Of a stretch of DNA of 64,000 nucleotides, positions 7,822-17,075 are shown piece by piece. Positions within the stretch are counted from its first letter, which is position 1, and each line of letters begins with the position of its first letter. The translations under genes and the position numbers were made by a program. Below the pieces are notes generated by a model. The model was given only the letters and a program-made list of their open reading frames with translations, made no database searches and was not told where the DNA came from. Source of the stretch: Bacilli bacterium (lineage in GTDB: Bacteria > Bacillota_I > Bacilli_A > RFN20 > CAG-826); assembly GCA_017454295.1 (NCBI GenBank), contig JAFTDF010000016.1, positions 1 to 64,000 on the forward strand, given 5' to 3'.

Positions 7822-9840
7822 TTATGGCAAGCCATAATAGACGATAGTTCCTTCGATGTCGGTTCTTCTAATCGTGATATTACGTTCGTTGAGGCGCGCA
7901 ATGACATCGGCGTTTGGATGTCCGTATTTGTTTCTTGCTCCGCAGGAAACCACCGCTTCCTTGGGGCGAAGGCAATCTAAGAACTCGGCGGAGCTGCTGG
8001 TGGAGGAACCATGATGCCCCACTTTGAGGATGTCGCAACGTAACGAGGGATGCTCTTGAATGATTTTCCGCTCCACTTCTTTTGGGGCGTCCCCGGTTAA
8101 TAGATAAGAACGCCCGCCAACGTAGGTAGATAGTACGAAGGAGCGATCATTTTCGTCCTTACCCCCATAATGGTTGTAATTTTCGAACGTCAGCGGCCCA
8201 ACCCGTAATGGAAACTCGGAGGCGGAAGTCACATATTTTCGAACCGGATAATTGGCTATCAAAGAAGGAACGCCACCGACATGATCGTAGTCCCCATGGC
8301 TCGCAATCAGGGCATCGATATGATAGATGCGTCGCTTCCGCAAATAAGGGATCACCGTCTCCTTGGCGATATCGAATCCAAGGACGCCGCCGGTATCCAT
8401 CATGACCGTCGTCACCCCGCTGCGGAGCAAAATGCAGTCGCCTTGCCCCACATTGATAAAACAGACTTCCGAAGTAGCAAAATGCCAGGAAGGAATGAAA
8501 GTAAAGAGATAAAATCCAAGTGTCGAAATCGCTAGTATTTGTCGGCATTTCTTCATTCTTAAAAAGTAGGTTATTAGTATAATAATAGTAATACATATGA
8601 AGAGCAGGATTCCCGTCTTCGAGAGGCTTGGGATCCCGATTTCAAAATCCATTTTTGCTAGGAATAGCGTAACGGAAGAAAGCGCCCCGCTCATGCCATT
8701 TAGAACATGGGTGAACGGAAAAGTGAGGTAACTAAAATACCCAATCCCCATCAGTAAAATCGACCAAGGGATCAATAGGAGCGAGAAGAGGATTCCCAGC
8801 GGGTGCAACGCCCCGGTAGATAAGGAAACTGGTAGCAATAGGAAACGTAATAATCCATAGGAAACCGCCTTCTTTTTTAGGCCCTGAAAATGAGATGTGA
8901 TCGGACGGGCGAAAAGGAAGAACAGACTCAGTCCAAATCCCAGGATAAAACCGGTTTGATAGGCATAATGGAAATCTAGGCCAAGGATGATGAGACCGGA
9001 TAAGGCAATCAAATCAAGGCGTTGCCACCGCTTCTTCGTGATTTTAGGTAATGCGAGGGCGAGAATCGACCCCAGCCATAGTCGCAAGATCCCTACTTTA
9101 CGAAACGCTAGCGGCAAAAAGAGGCTCAAGGCCACCACACCTGCAATTTCCGTGACACGTGACGAGAATTTATAAGACAGAAGATGTTTGATAAACCCGA
9201 TGATTCGGCCCAAAAAGAAGCCGCTAGTCGATAACGCAAAGAGGATCCCCATTTCCTTGGCTGCGTCTAAAGCCTCTGATTCTCCCACGCTACGGGCGAA
9301 AAGGAGCTTCCCTAGGAGAGATGCGGTTTCTTTCTCAAAGGAAGAGAGAAAATGGTTTTCCCACGATCGAAAACGCAATGGAGAACGAAAAGCAAACTGC
9401 GGATACCCTTCCGGAACGATTTCCTGGGCGATGCCCAAACGCTGCAAGTATAAAGGAAAAGAGAATCGGCTTTCATAAGTGGTCGCCCGGAAAGCTTGAC
9501 TGTCTCCGCTGATCCTTAAGACATCCCCCACTTCGTAAGCCCCTTCTTTATCCGTTAGATAAAAACGGCTGATGAAATTCGTGACGAATACATAACCATT
9601 CCCGGCCTTATAAACCAAGAATGGCCCATTTCCGGAAAACGGAATGACCCAAAACCGCAGGCATCCTAGTCCGATGCCCAGCGCTAAAGCGATCGCATAA
9701 GGCCATAACGCCCCTTTTCGATAAGCAAAGAAGCCTAACCCTAAGCAAAGCGAGGCCAATAAGATCACGAAGGACGGCTCATAGCCGCCGCTAAGGAAGA
9801 GCCCCGCCCATAGCCCGATAAAGGCATAGAACAGCGCCAT
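7822..9840 (-). CDS. comEC: ComEC/Rec2 DNA uptake channel
   Basis: A 672-residue membrane protein for passage of single-stranded DNA during transformation. It has N-terminal membrane helices and an OB-like domain, a central competence domain with many helices (about 190-430), and a C-terminal metallo-beta-lactamase-like domain with VGQGDC, the metal motif HGDYDHVGG and KVGHHGSS. The competence-domain motif usually written LSISGLH reads LSTSGFF here, so its His is absent. The ATG overlaps the comEA stop by one base (TGATG). Whether the cell is competent cannot be judged from these genes alone. Confidence 0.9.
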   Translation of the reverse strand: MALFYAFIGLWAGLFLSGGYEPSFVILLASLCLGLGFFAYRKGALWPYAIALALGIGLGCLRFWVIPFSGNGPFLVYKAGNGYVFVTNFISRFYLTDKEGAYEVGDVLRISGDSQAFRATTYESRFSFPLYLQRLGIAQEIVPEGYPQFAFRSPLRFRSWENHFLSSFEKETASLLGKLLFARSVGESEALDAAKEMGILFALSTSGFFLGRIIGFIKHLLSYKFSSRVTEIAGVVALSLFLPLAFRKVGILRLWLGSILALALPKITKKRWQRLDLIALSGLIILGLDFHYAYQTGFILGFGLSLFFLFARPITSHFQGLKKKAVSYGLLRFLLLPVSLSTGALHPLGILFSLLLIPWSILLMGIGYFSYLTFPFTHVLNGMSGALSSVTLFLAKMDFEIGIPSLSKTGILLFICITIIILITYFLRMKKCRQILAISTLGFYLFTFIPSWHFATSEVCFINVGQGDCILLRSGVTTVMMDTGGVLGFDIAKETVIPYLRKRRIYHIDALIASHGDYDHVGGVPSLIANYPVRKYVTSASEFPLRVGPLTFENYNHYGGKDENDRSFVLSTYVGGRSYLLTGDAPKEVERKIIQEHPSLRCDILKVGHHGSSTSSSAEFLDCLRPKEAVVSCGARNKYGHPNADVIARLNERNITIRRTDIEGTIVYYGLP

Positions 9841-10376
9841 CAGGCATCGCGGAGGCGAATTTTATCGCGCACCGACATATAGGTGGCCTGTCCGATGCCG
9901 GGAACGCTGGTAATGTCTTCTAACGCCTTAAACTCGGCGGAAGCGCGATAGCTCACCAAGGCGGAAGCCACGCTTTTGGAGAAGCCCGCGGTTGCCATTA
10001 ACGAATCCACGTCCGCGCTATTAATGTTGACTTTGTTAATGGGCGTATTCGAGCAGGTATTGTTGAAATCCCGCAATGGAGCGATGTAATACGATCCTTT
10101 GGCGGTTAAGACATAATCCGTGTTGAAGGCCAAGGTATCGGCGTTTTCGCTGGTCCCACCCGCGGCATTGATGAGGTCCATCATCGTCGCTCCTAGGTCT
10201 AAAACAAAGGTGCCGGGCCGATTGACTTGCCCCGAGATGGTCACCGACATCCCCGCCACGGATGAGGCGACCGAACTTGCCGTCACGATCGGATCGGAGA
10301 CGGTCATGGCGTGGACGATGCCAAAGCCGACCAAGGCCAAGGCGGTCAAGCCCACAATAATGAGAATCACTTTCAT
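9840..10376 (-). CDS. comEA: ComEA-like DNA receptor
   Basis: A 178-residue protein with one N-terminal membrane helix (ILIIVGLTALALVGFGIVHA), an SLBB-type domain (SGQVNRPGTFVLDLGATMMD, about 53-72) and a C-terminal double helix-hairpin-helix (INSADVDSLMATAGFS and ITSVPGIGQATYMSVRDKI). It should bind double-stranded DNA outside the membrane and pass it to ComEC, to which it is coupled. The Shine-Dalgarno AAGGAGGAA precedes the ATG, and a TATAAG box stands about 20 nt upstream, behind the greA terminator. Confidence 0.9.
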   Translation of the reverse strand: MKVILIIVGLTALALVGFGIVHAMTVSDPIVTASSVASSVAGMSVTISGQVNRPGTFVLDLGATMMDLINAAGGTSENADTLAFNTDYVLTAKGSYYIAPLRDFNNTCSNTPINKVNINSADVDSLMATAGFSKSVASALVSYRASAEFKALEDITSVPGIGQATYMSVRDKIRLRDA

Positions 10377-10421
10377 AACGATTCCTCCTTACTTCCTTAT
10401 ACGGGGGAAGGGAATCGATTT

Positions 10422-10452
10422 GAGAAAAAAGAAAACCGGAACATAGTTCCGG
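10422..10452 (-). terminator. greA terminator
   Basis: On the minus strand CCGGAAC-TAT-GTTCCGG is followed by TTTTCTTTTTTCTC. It separates greA from comEA. Confidence 0.9.
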
Positions 10453-10471
10453 CATTTCGTTGGTTGGTGAC

Positions 10472-10957
10472 TTATTTACGGCCGTAGGCGCGAATCTCGA
10501 CTTCGTAGGGTTCTTCGCTTTCGACGCGGACGACATCCCCGACTTCGTGGCCAAGTAAGGCTTTGCCGATGGGGGATTCGTTACTGACGGTGGCGATTTC
10601 AGCCATCGGGTCGCCGCCGATGGAACCGACGACTTTGATCTTGATTTCCTCTTCCAGGGATTGGTCGAAGATGGTGACGGTGTCGCCGATGGAGATACCT
10701 TTGCCCCGAGCATTCTCCACTTCTTCGGCGGAGATGGCGTTGTTGAGGATATTCTCGATTTGGAGGATCCGTCCTTCGATTTGGGCTTGGCGGTCACGGG
10801 CGGCATCATAGTCGGCGTTTTCGCTTAAGTCGCCTTGGCTACGGGCGAGTTGGAGCTTTTCGATGACATCGGGACGTTGGACGTCGATGAGATCGCGATA
10901 TTCACGTTCAAGCGCTTCGCGCTCTTCAGCGGTAAGGATGTTTTTCTTTTCTGCCAT
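10472..10957 (-). CDS. greA: Transcription elongation factor GreA
   Basis: A 161-residue protein with the N-terminal coiled coil carrying acidic tip residues (RDLIDVQRPDVIEKLQLA, SQGDLSENADYDAARDRQ) and the C-terminal FKBP-like domain ending SPIGKALLGHEVGDVVRVE. It rescues stalled RNA polymerase by stimulating transcript cleavage. The DLSENADYD motif is diagnostic. A GAGGTAG ribosome site and an upstream TATAAT are present between this gene and the DUF1292 gene. Confidence 0.96.
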   Translation of the reverse strand: MAEKKNILTAEEREALEREYRDLIDVQRPDVIEKLQLARSQGDLSENADYDAARDRQAQIEGRILQIENILNNAISAEEVENARGKGISIGDTVTIFDQSLEEEIKIKVVGSIGGDPMAEIATVSNESPIGKALLGHEVGDVVRVESEEPYEVEIRAYGRK

Positions 10958-11020
10958 GGTTTTCTACCTCGGTAATTTTGCGATAGCAATTATATACATT
11001 GAGTAACCCTTTTGCTAGGT

Positions 11021-11287
11021 TTACTTCCGCGCCTCGGCGATCGTGGGATCTTCTTCATAGGCGGAGAGGACTTGATCGGCTTCGTCGAGCTCCTCCTCAT
11101 CGCATTCTTCCAGATGTTCCCCATCGGCGCAAGAGAGGACGAAGATCTCGTCTGGGGATTCGCTGCGGTAGAGGAAGTAATAGTCTTTCCCCCGCTGCTC
11201 ATTCGTGTAATAGAAGAGAATGTTCAGTTTGGTTTCTTCCCCATTCTCCCCATAGAGGATGATTTCGTTGTCTTTGGTGATTTCCAT
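11021..11287 (-). CDS. DUF1292 family acidic protein
   Basis: An 88-residue acidic protein matching the DUF1292 (YrzB-like) pattern: MEITKDNEIILYGENGEE, a YYTNEQRGKDYYFLY strand and an acidic C-terminus. Function unknown in the family. I start it at ATG 11287 because AAGGAGTACC stands just before it; a longer frame to 11317 would run into alaS. The position behind alaS and before greA is the usual one, although the IreB and RuvX genes normally between are missing here. Confidence 0.8.
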   Translation of the reverse strand: MEITKDNEIILYGENGEETKLNILFYYTNEQRGKDYYFLYRSESPDEIFVLSCADGEHLEECDEEELDEADQVLSAYEEDPTIAEARK

Positions 11288-11297
11288 AGGTACTCCT

Positions 11298-13904
11298 TTA
11301 TGCCTTAAGGGCTTCACGTAAGGCGGATTTGACGGCTTCGATGTCGGCTAAGGCTTTCCCCGAACCGGAGGCAAAGCTGGGTTTACCACCGCCATTGCCT
11401 TGATACAGGGGCCCGACGAGTTTCATCGCGCTGCCAGCGCCAAGACGTTCCCCTTTTCCACCGGCAAAGGCGCTGAGGGCAATGCCTTTTTCGCCTTTGG
11501 CGGCGATAAAGATCAGATAATCGGCGAACTTGGTTTTCATGGAGTCGCCAAGTTTTCCGGCTTCTTCCCGGCCTCCTTCGATTTGGGTGGCGAAGAAATG
11601 GACGCCATCGATCTCTTCGAATTCGCTGGTAAGCGAAGAGGCGAGCGAGGAAGCAAGCTTGGCTTTGAGGCGGTCGATTTCCTTATTTGCGGCATTTAGT
11701 TCCTCGCGGAGCCCATCGACTTTCTTGATGATGAGGGCATCTCCTGGATTGCCTAAGGTTTCTCCGAGCTGGTCGAGGGCTTCCCGTTTGCGGGCAAGAT
11801 ATTGATAAGCGCCTAATGAGGTGCGTCCTTCGATACGGCGGACGCCACTGCTGACGGCGGAATCGCTGGTTAAAACGAAGATGCCGATGTCACTGGAATT
11901 GGCAACATGGGTGCCACCGCAGAATTCTTTGGAGAAATCCCCAAAGGTCACGACGCGGACCAAATCGCCATATTTCTCGGAGAATTCCATTTCGGCGCCG
12001 AGTTTGGCGGCTTCTTCGATTGGCAAAACCAAGGTCTTTTCCTCGATGGCTTCTTCGATTTTGGCATTGACCATTTTTTCGATGGCTTGCAGTTGCTCTT
12101 GGCTAGGACGCGGTTCAGCCTCATAGTCGAAACGAAGATATTCTTCGTTGACAAAGCTGCCCTTTTGATCGACATGGTGGCCTAAGACTTCCCCGATGGC
12201 GGCGTGGAGCAAATGGGTCGCGGAATGGTTACGGGCGGTTAGACGACGCTTTTTGGCATCGACCTGCAAGGTGAATTCATCGCCTTTGCGGATGGTGCCA
12301 TAGGCGAGCTGGACGTGATGGAGATGGGCTCCATTGGGGGTTTTGCCCATGGCGACGACCCGTCCGGAGGCGTTTTGGTTTTCGATGCTGCCTTCGTCGG
12401 AGACTTGGCCGCCGGATTCGCTATAGAAGGGCGTCACATCGAAGACGACGTCCCCTTCCTCATCGATTTCTTCCGTGGCGACGCCATCGACGAAGAGGCC
12501 GATGACCTTACCTTTGGTAGAAAGGGTGCCATAATCGAATTCGGATGTTTCTTGGAAGGCGAGCAAGTCTTTGGACTGCTTATGGAAGGAAGCGACTTCG
12601 CTGCGCGCGGAGCGGGCGCGTTGCTTTTGTTCTTCCATGCAAGCGCGGAATCCCGCTTCATCCACTTTGACACCGGCTTCGGCACAGATTTCATTCGTGA
12701 GGTCGAAGGGGAAGCCAAAGGTATCGTAGAGAAGGAAGGCATCCGCCCCGGAAAGGGTATCCTTGTCTTCGATTTTTTCCCGAAGCAACGCTTCTCCGGA
12801 GACCAAGGTCTTCAAGAATTTGCGTTCTTCGTTTTCGATCGATTTGACGATGTAATCCCGGCGACCTTCGAGATCGGGATAGAAATCCTTATATTCGGCG
12901 ATGACGGTATCGACGAGTCCATACATGAAAGGATGGTCGATGCCGAGTTTCTTCCCATAACGCATGGCGCGACGGATGATACGTCTTAAGACGTAACCGC
13001 GGCCCTCATTGGAGAAGGAAGCTCCATCGCTTAAGGCGAAGGTGAGGCAACGGGCATGGTCGGCGATGACGCGGAAGGCCATCTTGTTCTCCCCTTGATA
13101 GGATTGACCGCAAAGCTGTTCGGTCTCTTTGATAATGGGGGTGAATAAATCGGTTTCGAAGTTGGTTTCGGTGCCCTGTAAGATGCAGGCGATCCGTTCT
13201 AAGCCCGAGCCCGTATCGATGTTTTTCGAGGGCAATTCCTTATAGTCTTCCCGTTTGACCCCGGCGACGGAGTTGAACTGAGAGAAGACGATGTTCCAGA
13301 TTTCGATATAACGGTCGTTTTCGATTTCCTTGCGTAAGAGTTCCACGCCTCTGCCTTCGGGATCGTAGGCTTCGCCCCGGTCGAAGAACATTTCGGTGTC
13401 GGGACCACAGGGCCCTTCCCCGATTTCCCAGAAGTTGCCTTCTAGGGGAATCAAATGATCCTCGGGAACCCCGCATTTGACCCAAAGGTCATGGGTGGCC
13501 TTATCCAAGGGAGAATAGGTGATATAGAGCTTTTCGAAGGGGATGCCAAAGCCGACTTCCTCGCTGGTGAGGATCTCGGCGGCCCAGGGAATGACCTCGT
13601 CACGGAAATAATCCCCGATGGAGAAATTCCCAAGCATTTCAAAGAACGTATGGTGACGGGCGGTATGGCCGACGTTTTCGATATCGTTGGTGCGGATGGA
13701 TTTCTGCACGTTGACGATGCGTCGGGATGGCGGGATTTCGCTCCCATCGAAGTATTTCTTTAATCCGGTGACGCCGGCATTGACCCAAAGCAGGGATTTG
13801 TCGCCCTGGGGGATCAAAGGAACCCCAGGAATATAAACATGTCCTTTGGATTGGAAGAATTTGATCCAAACCTGGCGGATTTCGCGGCCGCTTAATTTGC
13901 GCAT
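11298..13904 (-). CDS. alaS: Alanyl-tRNA synthetase
   Basis: An 868-residue class II synthetase. Visible are the N-terminal catalytic domain (GKKLGIDHPFMYGL, RRIIRRAMRYGKKLG), the editing-domain zinc motifs HSATHLLHA and FCGGTHV, and the C-terminal DHHA1 segment rich in glycine (GNGGGKPSFASGSG). It charges tRNA-Ala and clears Ser and Gly mischarging. The start at 13904 follows AGGAGGCACTCTT; a longer frame to 13973 would cover the T-box terminator and is not real. Expression is controlled by the T-box upstream. Confidence 0.97.
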   Translation of the reverse strand: MRKLSGREIRQVWIKFFQSKGHVYIPGVPLIPQGDKSLLWVNAGVTGLKKYFDGSEIPPSRRIVNVQKSIRTNDIENVGHTARHHTFFEMLGNFSIGDYFRDEVIPWAAEILTSEEVGFGIPFEKLYITYSPLDKATHDLWVKCGVPEDHLIPLEGNFWEIGEGPCGPDTEMFFDRGEAYDPEGRGVELLRKEIENDRYIEIWNIVFSQFNSVAGVKREDYKELPSKNIDTGSGLERIACILQGTETNFETDLFTPIIKETEQLCGQSYQGENKMAFRVIADHARCLTFALSDGASFSNEGRGYVLRRIIRRAMRYGKKLGIDHPFMYGLVDTVIAEYKDFYPDLEGRRDYIVKSIENEERKFLKTLVSGEALLREKIEDKDTLSGADAFLLYDTFGFPFDLTNEICAEAGVKVDEAGFRACMEEQKQRARSARSEVASFHKQSKDLLAFQETSEFDYGTLSTKGKVIGLFVDGVATEEIDEEGDVVFDVTPFYSESGGQVSDEGSIENQNASGRVVAMGKTPNGAHLHHVQLAYGTIRKGDEFTLQVDAKKRRLTARNHSATHLLHAAIGEVLGHHVDQKGSFVNEEYLRFDYEAEPRPSQEQLQAIEKMVNAKIEEAIEEKTLVLPIEEAAKLGAEMEFSEKYGDLVRVVTFGDFSKEFCGGTHVANSSDIGIFVLTSDSAVSSGVRRIEGRTSLGAYQYLARKREALDQLGETLGNPGDALIIKKVDGLREELNAANKEIDRLKAKLASSLASSLTSEFEEIDGVHFFATQIEGGREEAGKLGDSMKTKFADYLIFIAAKGEKGIALSAFAGGKGERLGAGSAMKLVGPLYQGNGGGKPSFASGSGKALADIEAVKSALREALKA

Positions 13905-13922
13905 AAGAGTGCCTCCTAAAAT

Positions 13923-14090
13923 AAAAAAGCGCGGGATGAAGGAACGCCATGGCGCGGTACCATCCTTCTTCACCTCGAGGGTGCGCTTACTTCTTCACTT
14001 AACGCGTGATACGGTGGCATTACCCACATGAGGGGGAGTGGCAAGTTCCCGATGGCAAAATTAAAGCACTTTCTTTTAGAAATATCCACT
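13923..14090 (-). ncRNA. T-box riboswitch of alaS
   Basis: The leader contains the exact T-box sequence TGGTACCGCG (13953-13962, minus strand). The variable base U can pair with the A73 discriminator of tRNA-Ala. Just before it is a CACC-CTCGA-GGTG hairpin like Stem III, and after it the competing terminator arm GCGCGGGATG...ending in TTTTTTAT. Uncharged tRNA-Ala should favour antitermination. The 213-nt gap to mnmA leaves little room, and I could not fold a standard Stem I; a GCC at about 14018 is a candidate Ala specifier. The upstream limit is approximate. Confidence 0.85.
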
Positions 14091-14123
14091 AAAAAAGCGG
14101 TTTTGAAAACAACGATGGAACGT

Positions 14124-15260
14124 TTAAATATCGATGCGCTCGTCGCGCCGATAAATTTCGCCGATGATGCCGCCGCCTCGCATCGTTTCGCCTTGGTAAA
14201 TCACGGCGATTTGGCCAGGGGTCACGGCTTCGACGGGGTGGTCTTCGTAATGGAGGTAGATGCGATCTCCCTCAAAACGCATTCTCGCGGGTTGATCGGG
14301 CTGGCGGTAACGGAACTTAACCCCCACTTCGATTTCCCCTTCCGGACGAGGTCCGACCCAATTGACGCCATCGAGATAGCAAGAAGTCGATTGCAGGAGT
14401 TCGCGCTCCTCAAGTTGGGCCACGTGGAGGATATTTCTCGCCACGTCCTTCTTATAAATGAAGTAGGCACCTTCTTTGACCCCTTTGACGCCACCGATGC
14501 CAAGGCCCTTATGCTGGCCTAAGGTGTAATAGAGGACGCCGATATGCTTGCCGATCACGGGACCGTTTTCCCCTAAGACGACGTCGCCTTCATGGGAAGG
14601 GAGATAGTTTTGTAGGAATTCTTTGAAGTTGCGTTCACCGATAAAACAAACCCCGGTGGAATCTTTCTTGTCCATGACCGATTCCAAATCGAGTTCATGG
14701 GCGATTCGCCTCACCTCTTCTTTTTCGATGTCGCAAAGCGGGAAGAGGCAAGAAGCGATTTGCTCTTCGTTGATTTGGGAAAGGAAATAGGATTGGTCTT
14801 TCTTCTTATCGGCGGCTTTTTGTAGATAATAGAGCCCATCCTCTCCCTGAATGCGCTTGGCATAATGCCCCATGGCGATCATCTCGCATCCCTGAGACTT
14901 CGCGAATTTCAAAAACGAATCGAATTTGATGTATTTGTTGCAAAACACATCGGGATTGGGCGTTCTGCCCTTCTTGTATTCTTCGAGGAAATACGTGAAG
15001 ACGTTATCCCAGTATTCTTTGACGAAATCCGCCCGTAACAAAGGGATGTCTAGTTTTTTGGCGACCGCCACGGCATCCCAATAATCTTTTTCCTGGGGGC
15101 ATTGGTCGTTATTGATCGTGGGATTGCCCAGGTAATCGTTATTGGCGAGGGCATCCCAGTTGCGCATGAAACCCCCTACCACTTCGTAGCCTTGTTGTTT
15201 TAGCAAATAGGCGGCGACGGCCGAATCCACCCCACCGCTTAATCCGACCATGACTTTCAT
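14124..15260 (-). CDS. mnmA: tRNA 2-thiouridylase MnmA
   Basis: A 378-residue enzyme that thiolates U34 of Lys, Glu and Gln tRNAs. It has the PP-loop GLSGGVDSAVAAYLL at the N-terminus, the first catalytic cysteine in NPDVFCN and the second in STGVCFIGER, the pair that carries the persulfide. Length and the C-terminal beta-barrel fit the family. Its start overlaps the dtd stop by four bases (ATGA). It is followed by the alaS T-box. Confidence 0.96.
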   Translation of the reverse strand: MKVMVGLSGGVDSAVAAYLLKQQGYEVVGGFMRNWDALANNDYLGNPTINNDQCPQEKDYWDAVAVAKKLDIPLLRADFVKEYWDNVFTYFLEEYKKGRTPNPDVFCNKYIKFDSFLKFAKSQGCEMIAMGHYAKRIQGEDGLYYLQKAADKKKDQSYFLSQINEEQIASCLFPLCDIEKEEVRRIAHELDLESVMDKKDSTGVCFIGERNFKEFLQNYLPSHEGDVVLGENGPVIGKHIGVLYYTLGQHKGLGIGGVKGVKEGAYFIYKKDVARNILHVAQLEERELLQSTSCYLDGVNWVGPRPEGEIEVGVKFRYRQPDQPARMRFEGDRIYLHYEDHPVEAVTPGQIAVIYQGETMRGGGIIGEIYRRDERIDI

Positions 15261-15709
15261 TTGAAAAGCTCCTGCGAATCCAGTAACACGGTGAAAGGAC
15301 CCTCATTGACTAGCGATACCTGCATATCGGTTTGGAAGACGCCCCCTTGTAAGGCGGGAAATAGGGCCTTTAACGAAGCAAAGAAATAGGCGTAGAGGGC
15401 ATTGGCCTCCTCCGCTTTCATGGCTTTGACGAAACTCGGGCGGTTGCCTTGGGAGCAATCCGCATACAAGGTGAACTGCGAAACGCTTAGCACTTCCCCG
15501 CCAATATCGGCCAAGGCCAGATTGGTTTTCCCGTTTTCATCGGCGAAAATCCTGAGTTTCGCCACCTTTTGGACCATTTTATCGGCGATTTCTGGGGTAT
15601 CCCCGGAAGTAAAACCAACCAGGAGCAAAAACCCTTTGCCGATAGAGGCCACCCGTTCCCCTTCGATATCGACGGAGGCGGAGGTGACCCGCTGAATCAA
15701 TACGCGCAT
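15257..15709 (-). CDS. dtd: D-aminoacyl-tRNA deacylase
   Basis: A 150-residue enzyme that removes D-amino acids from tRNA. The two family signatures are present: SVSQFTLYADCSQGNRPSF and NEGPFTVLLDS; the last is usually NxGPVT. It lies between the nucleoside phosphorylase and mnmA with overlaps at both ends (TAATG and ATGA), so the three genes form one operon. Confidence 0.95.
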   Translation of the reverse strand: MRVLIQRVTSASVDIEGERVASIGKGFLLLVGFTSGDTPEIADKMVQKVAKLRIFADENGKTNLALADIGGEVLSVSQFTLYADCSQGNRPSFVKAMKAEEANALYAYFFASLKALFPALQGGVFQTDMQVSLVNEGPFTVLLDSQELFK

Positions 15710-17010
15710 TAGGAAATCACCTCATGGATAATCGGCGGATAGGCCACTTTTTCCGACGTGATTTCGAAGGCTTGTTGGACTTCGGCGAAGACATCGTCGA
15801 CGTTTTCTTTGTTGGTATGGCAATAAGCGATGACTTCATTTGCTTCCACCGCATCGCCGACTTTCTTGGTGAGCATGATGCCGGCGGACATATCGATGGT
15901 ATCGGTCATCTTTTCCCGCCCGGCGCCAAGTTTCATGGCCGAAATGCCGATGGCTAAAGAATCGATGCGCTTGATGTAGCCAGCCCGCGGAGCGTAAATG
16001 GGCACGATGCGGGAGGCAAGGGGGAACTTCTCGGGATGGTCGATATAGGTGGGATCCCCGCCTTGGGCTTCGACCATGGCCCGCAATTTGGCTAGACCAC
16101 TGCCATCGGCAATGGCGGCTTCGACTTTCTTACGGCCTTCTTCGACCGAATCGACGAGCTTGGCTTGGGTCAATAACAAAGCGGAGGCACCGATGCAGAG
16201 TTCGACGAAATCATGGGGACCTTTCCCCTGCAAGGTGGCAATGGCTTCTTTCACTTCGAGTGCATTGCCTACGGCAAGCCCTAACGGCTGATCCATGTCG
16301 GTGAGGGTCGCTCTGGTATCGCGGCCGAGGTTTTTCCCGATCTTGACCATCTCGCGGGCCAATTCCCGGGCCCGTTCTTGGGTCTTCATAAAAGCCCCGG
16401 ATCCGAATTTGACGTCGAGGAGGATCGCATCGGTTCCCGCGGCGAGTTTCTTCGACATGATGCTGGAGGCGATCAAAGGAATGGATTCGACGGTCGCGGT
16501 AACGTCGCGAAGCGCATAGAGTTTCTTATCCGCGGGGACGATGGAAGTCGTTTGTCCGATGATGGCCAAGCCGATGTCATTGACCTGCTGGATGAATTGT
16601 TCGCTGGTTAAGGAGATATTGAATCCGGGGATGGATTCGAGTTTATCGAGGGTGCCTCCGGTATGGCCAAGGCCGCGGCCCGACATTTTGGCGAGTTTGG
16701 CGCCACAAGCGGCAACCAAAGGTCCTACGGCAAGGGAGGTCTTATCCCCCACCCCACCGGTGGAATGCTTATCGACTTTGACGCCTTGGATGGCGGAAAG
16801 ATCGATCGTTTCTCCCGAATGCATCATGGCATCGGTCATGATCGCGGTTTCTTCCTCGTTCATGCCCTGGAAATAAACGGCCATGGTAAAGGCGGATGCC
16901 TGATAATCGGGGATATCCCCGTTGGTATAGCCTTGGATGAAGAAGCGGATTTCTTCTTCGGTTAAGGGATGGCCATCCCTTTTCTTTTCGATAATGTCTA
17001 CGGCTCTCAT
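15709..17010 (-). CDS. pdp: Pyrimidine-nucleoside (thymidine) phosphorylase
   Basis: A 433-residue enzyme of nucleoside salvage: phosphate plus a pyrimidine nucleoside gives base and sugar-1-phosphate. Signature segments are KVDKHSTGGVGDKTSL, SGRGLGHTGGTLDKLE and KFGSGAFM. I start it at ATG 17010 (MRAVDIIEKKRDG), the standard N-terminus; the open frame extends further but over the promoter of the divergent gene. There is no Shine-Dalgarno, and TAAAAT stands seven bases upstream. Thymidine versus general pyrimidine specificity cannot be decided here. Confidence 0.93.
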   Translation of the reverse strand: MRAVDIIEKKRDGHPLTEEEIRFFIQGYTNGDIPDYQASAFTMAVYFQGMNEEETAIMTDAMMHSGETIDLSAIQGVKVDKHSTGGVGDKTSLAVGPLVAACGAKLAKMSGRGLGHTGGTLDKLESIPGFNISLTSEQFIQQVNDIGLAIIGQTTSIVPADKKLYALRDVTATVESIPLIASSIMSKKLAAGTDAILLDVKFGSGAFMKTQERARELAREMVKIGKNLGRDTRATLTDMDQPLGLAVGNALEVKEAIATLQGKGPHDFVELCIGASALLLTQAKLVDSVEEGRKKVEAAIADGSGLAKLRAMVEAQGGDPTYIDHPEKFPLASRIVPIYAPRAGYIKRIDSLAIGISAMKLGAGREKMTDTIDMSAGIMLTKKVGDAVEANEVIAYCHTNKENVDDVFAEVQQAFEITSEKVAYPPIIHEVIS

Positions 17011-17017
17011 ACGCACT

Positions 17018-17023
17018 ATTTTA
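17018..17023 (-). promoter_or_regulatory. -10 box of the nucleoside phosphorylase gene, leaderless
   Basis: TAAAAT on the minus strand, seven bases before the ATG. The matching -35 would fall on or next to the TTGACA (17040-17045) of the divergent rsmF-like gene, so the two promoters probably compete. Confidence 0.5.
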
Positions 17024-17039
17024 GCGAAAGACTTTGTCT

Positions 17040-17069
17040 TTGACATCTTAAATGCGTCGCCTCTACAAT
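17040..17069 (+). promoter_or_regulatory. Promoter of the rsmF-like gene, leaderless
   Basis: Consensus TTGACA (17040-17045), 18 nt, TACAAT (17064-17069). The ATG at 17076 falls exactly where transcription should begin. Confidence 0.75.
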
Positions 17070-17075
17070 AGCGCC

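Noticed and set aside
13905-13973. Longer alaS starting at 13973
   Set aside because: It would translate the T-box terminator; a strong Shine-Dalgarno precedes 13904.
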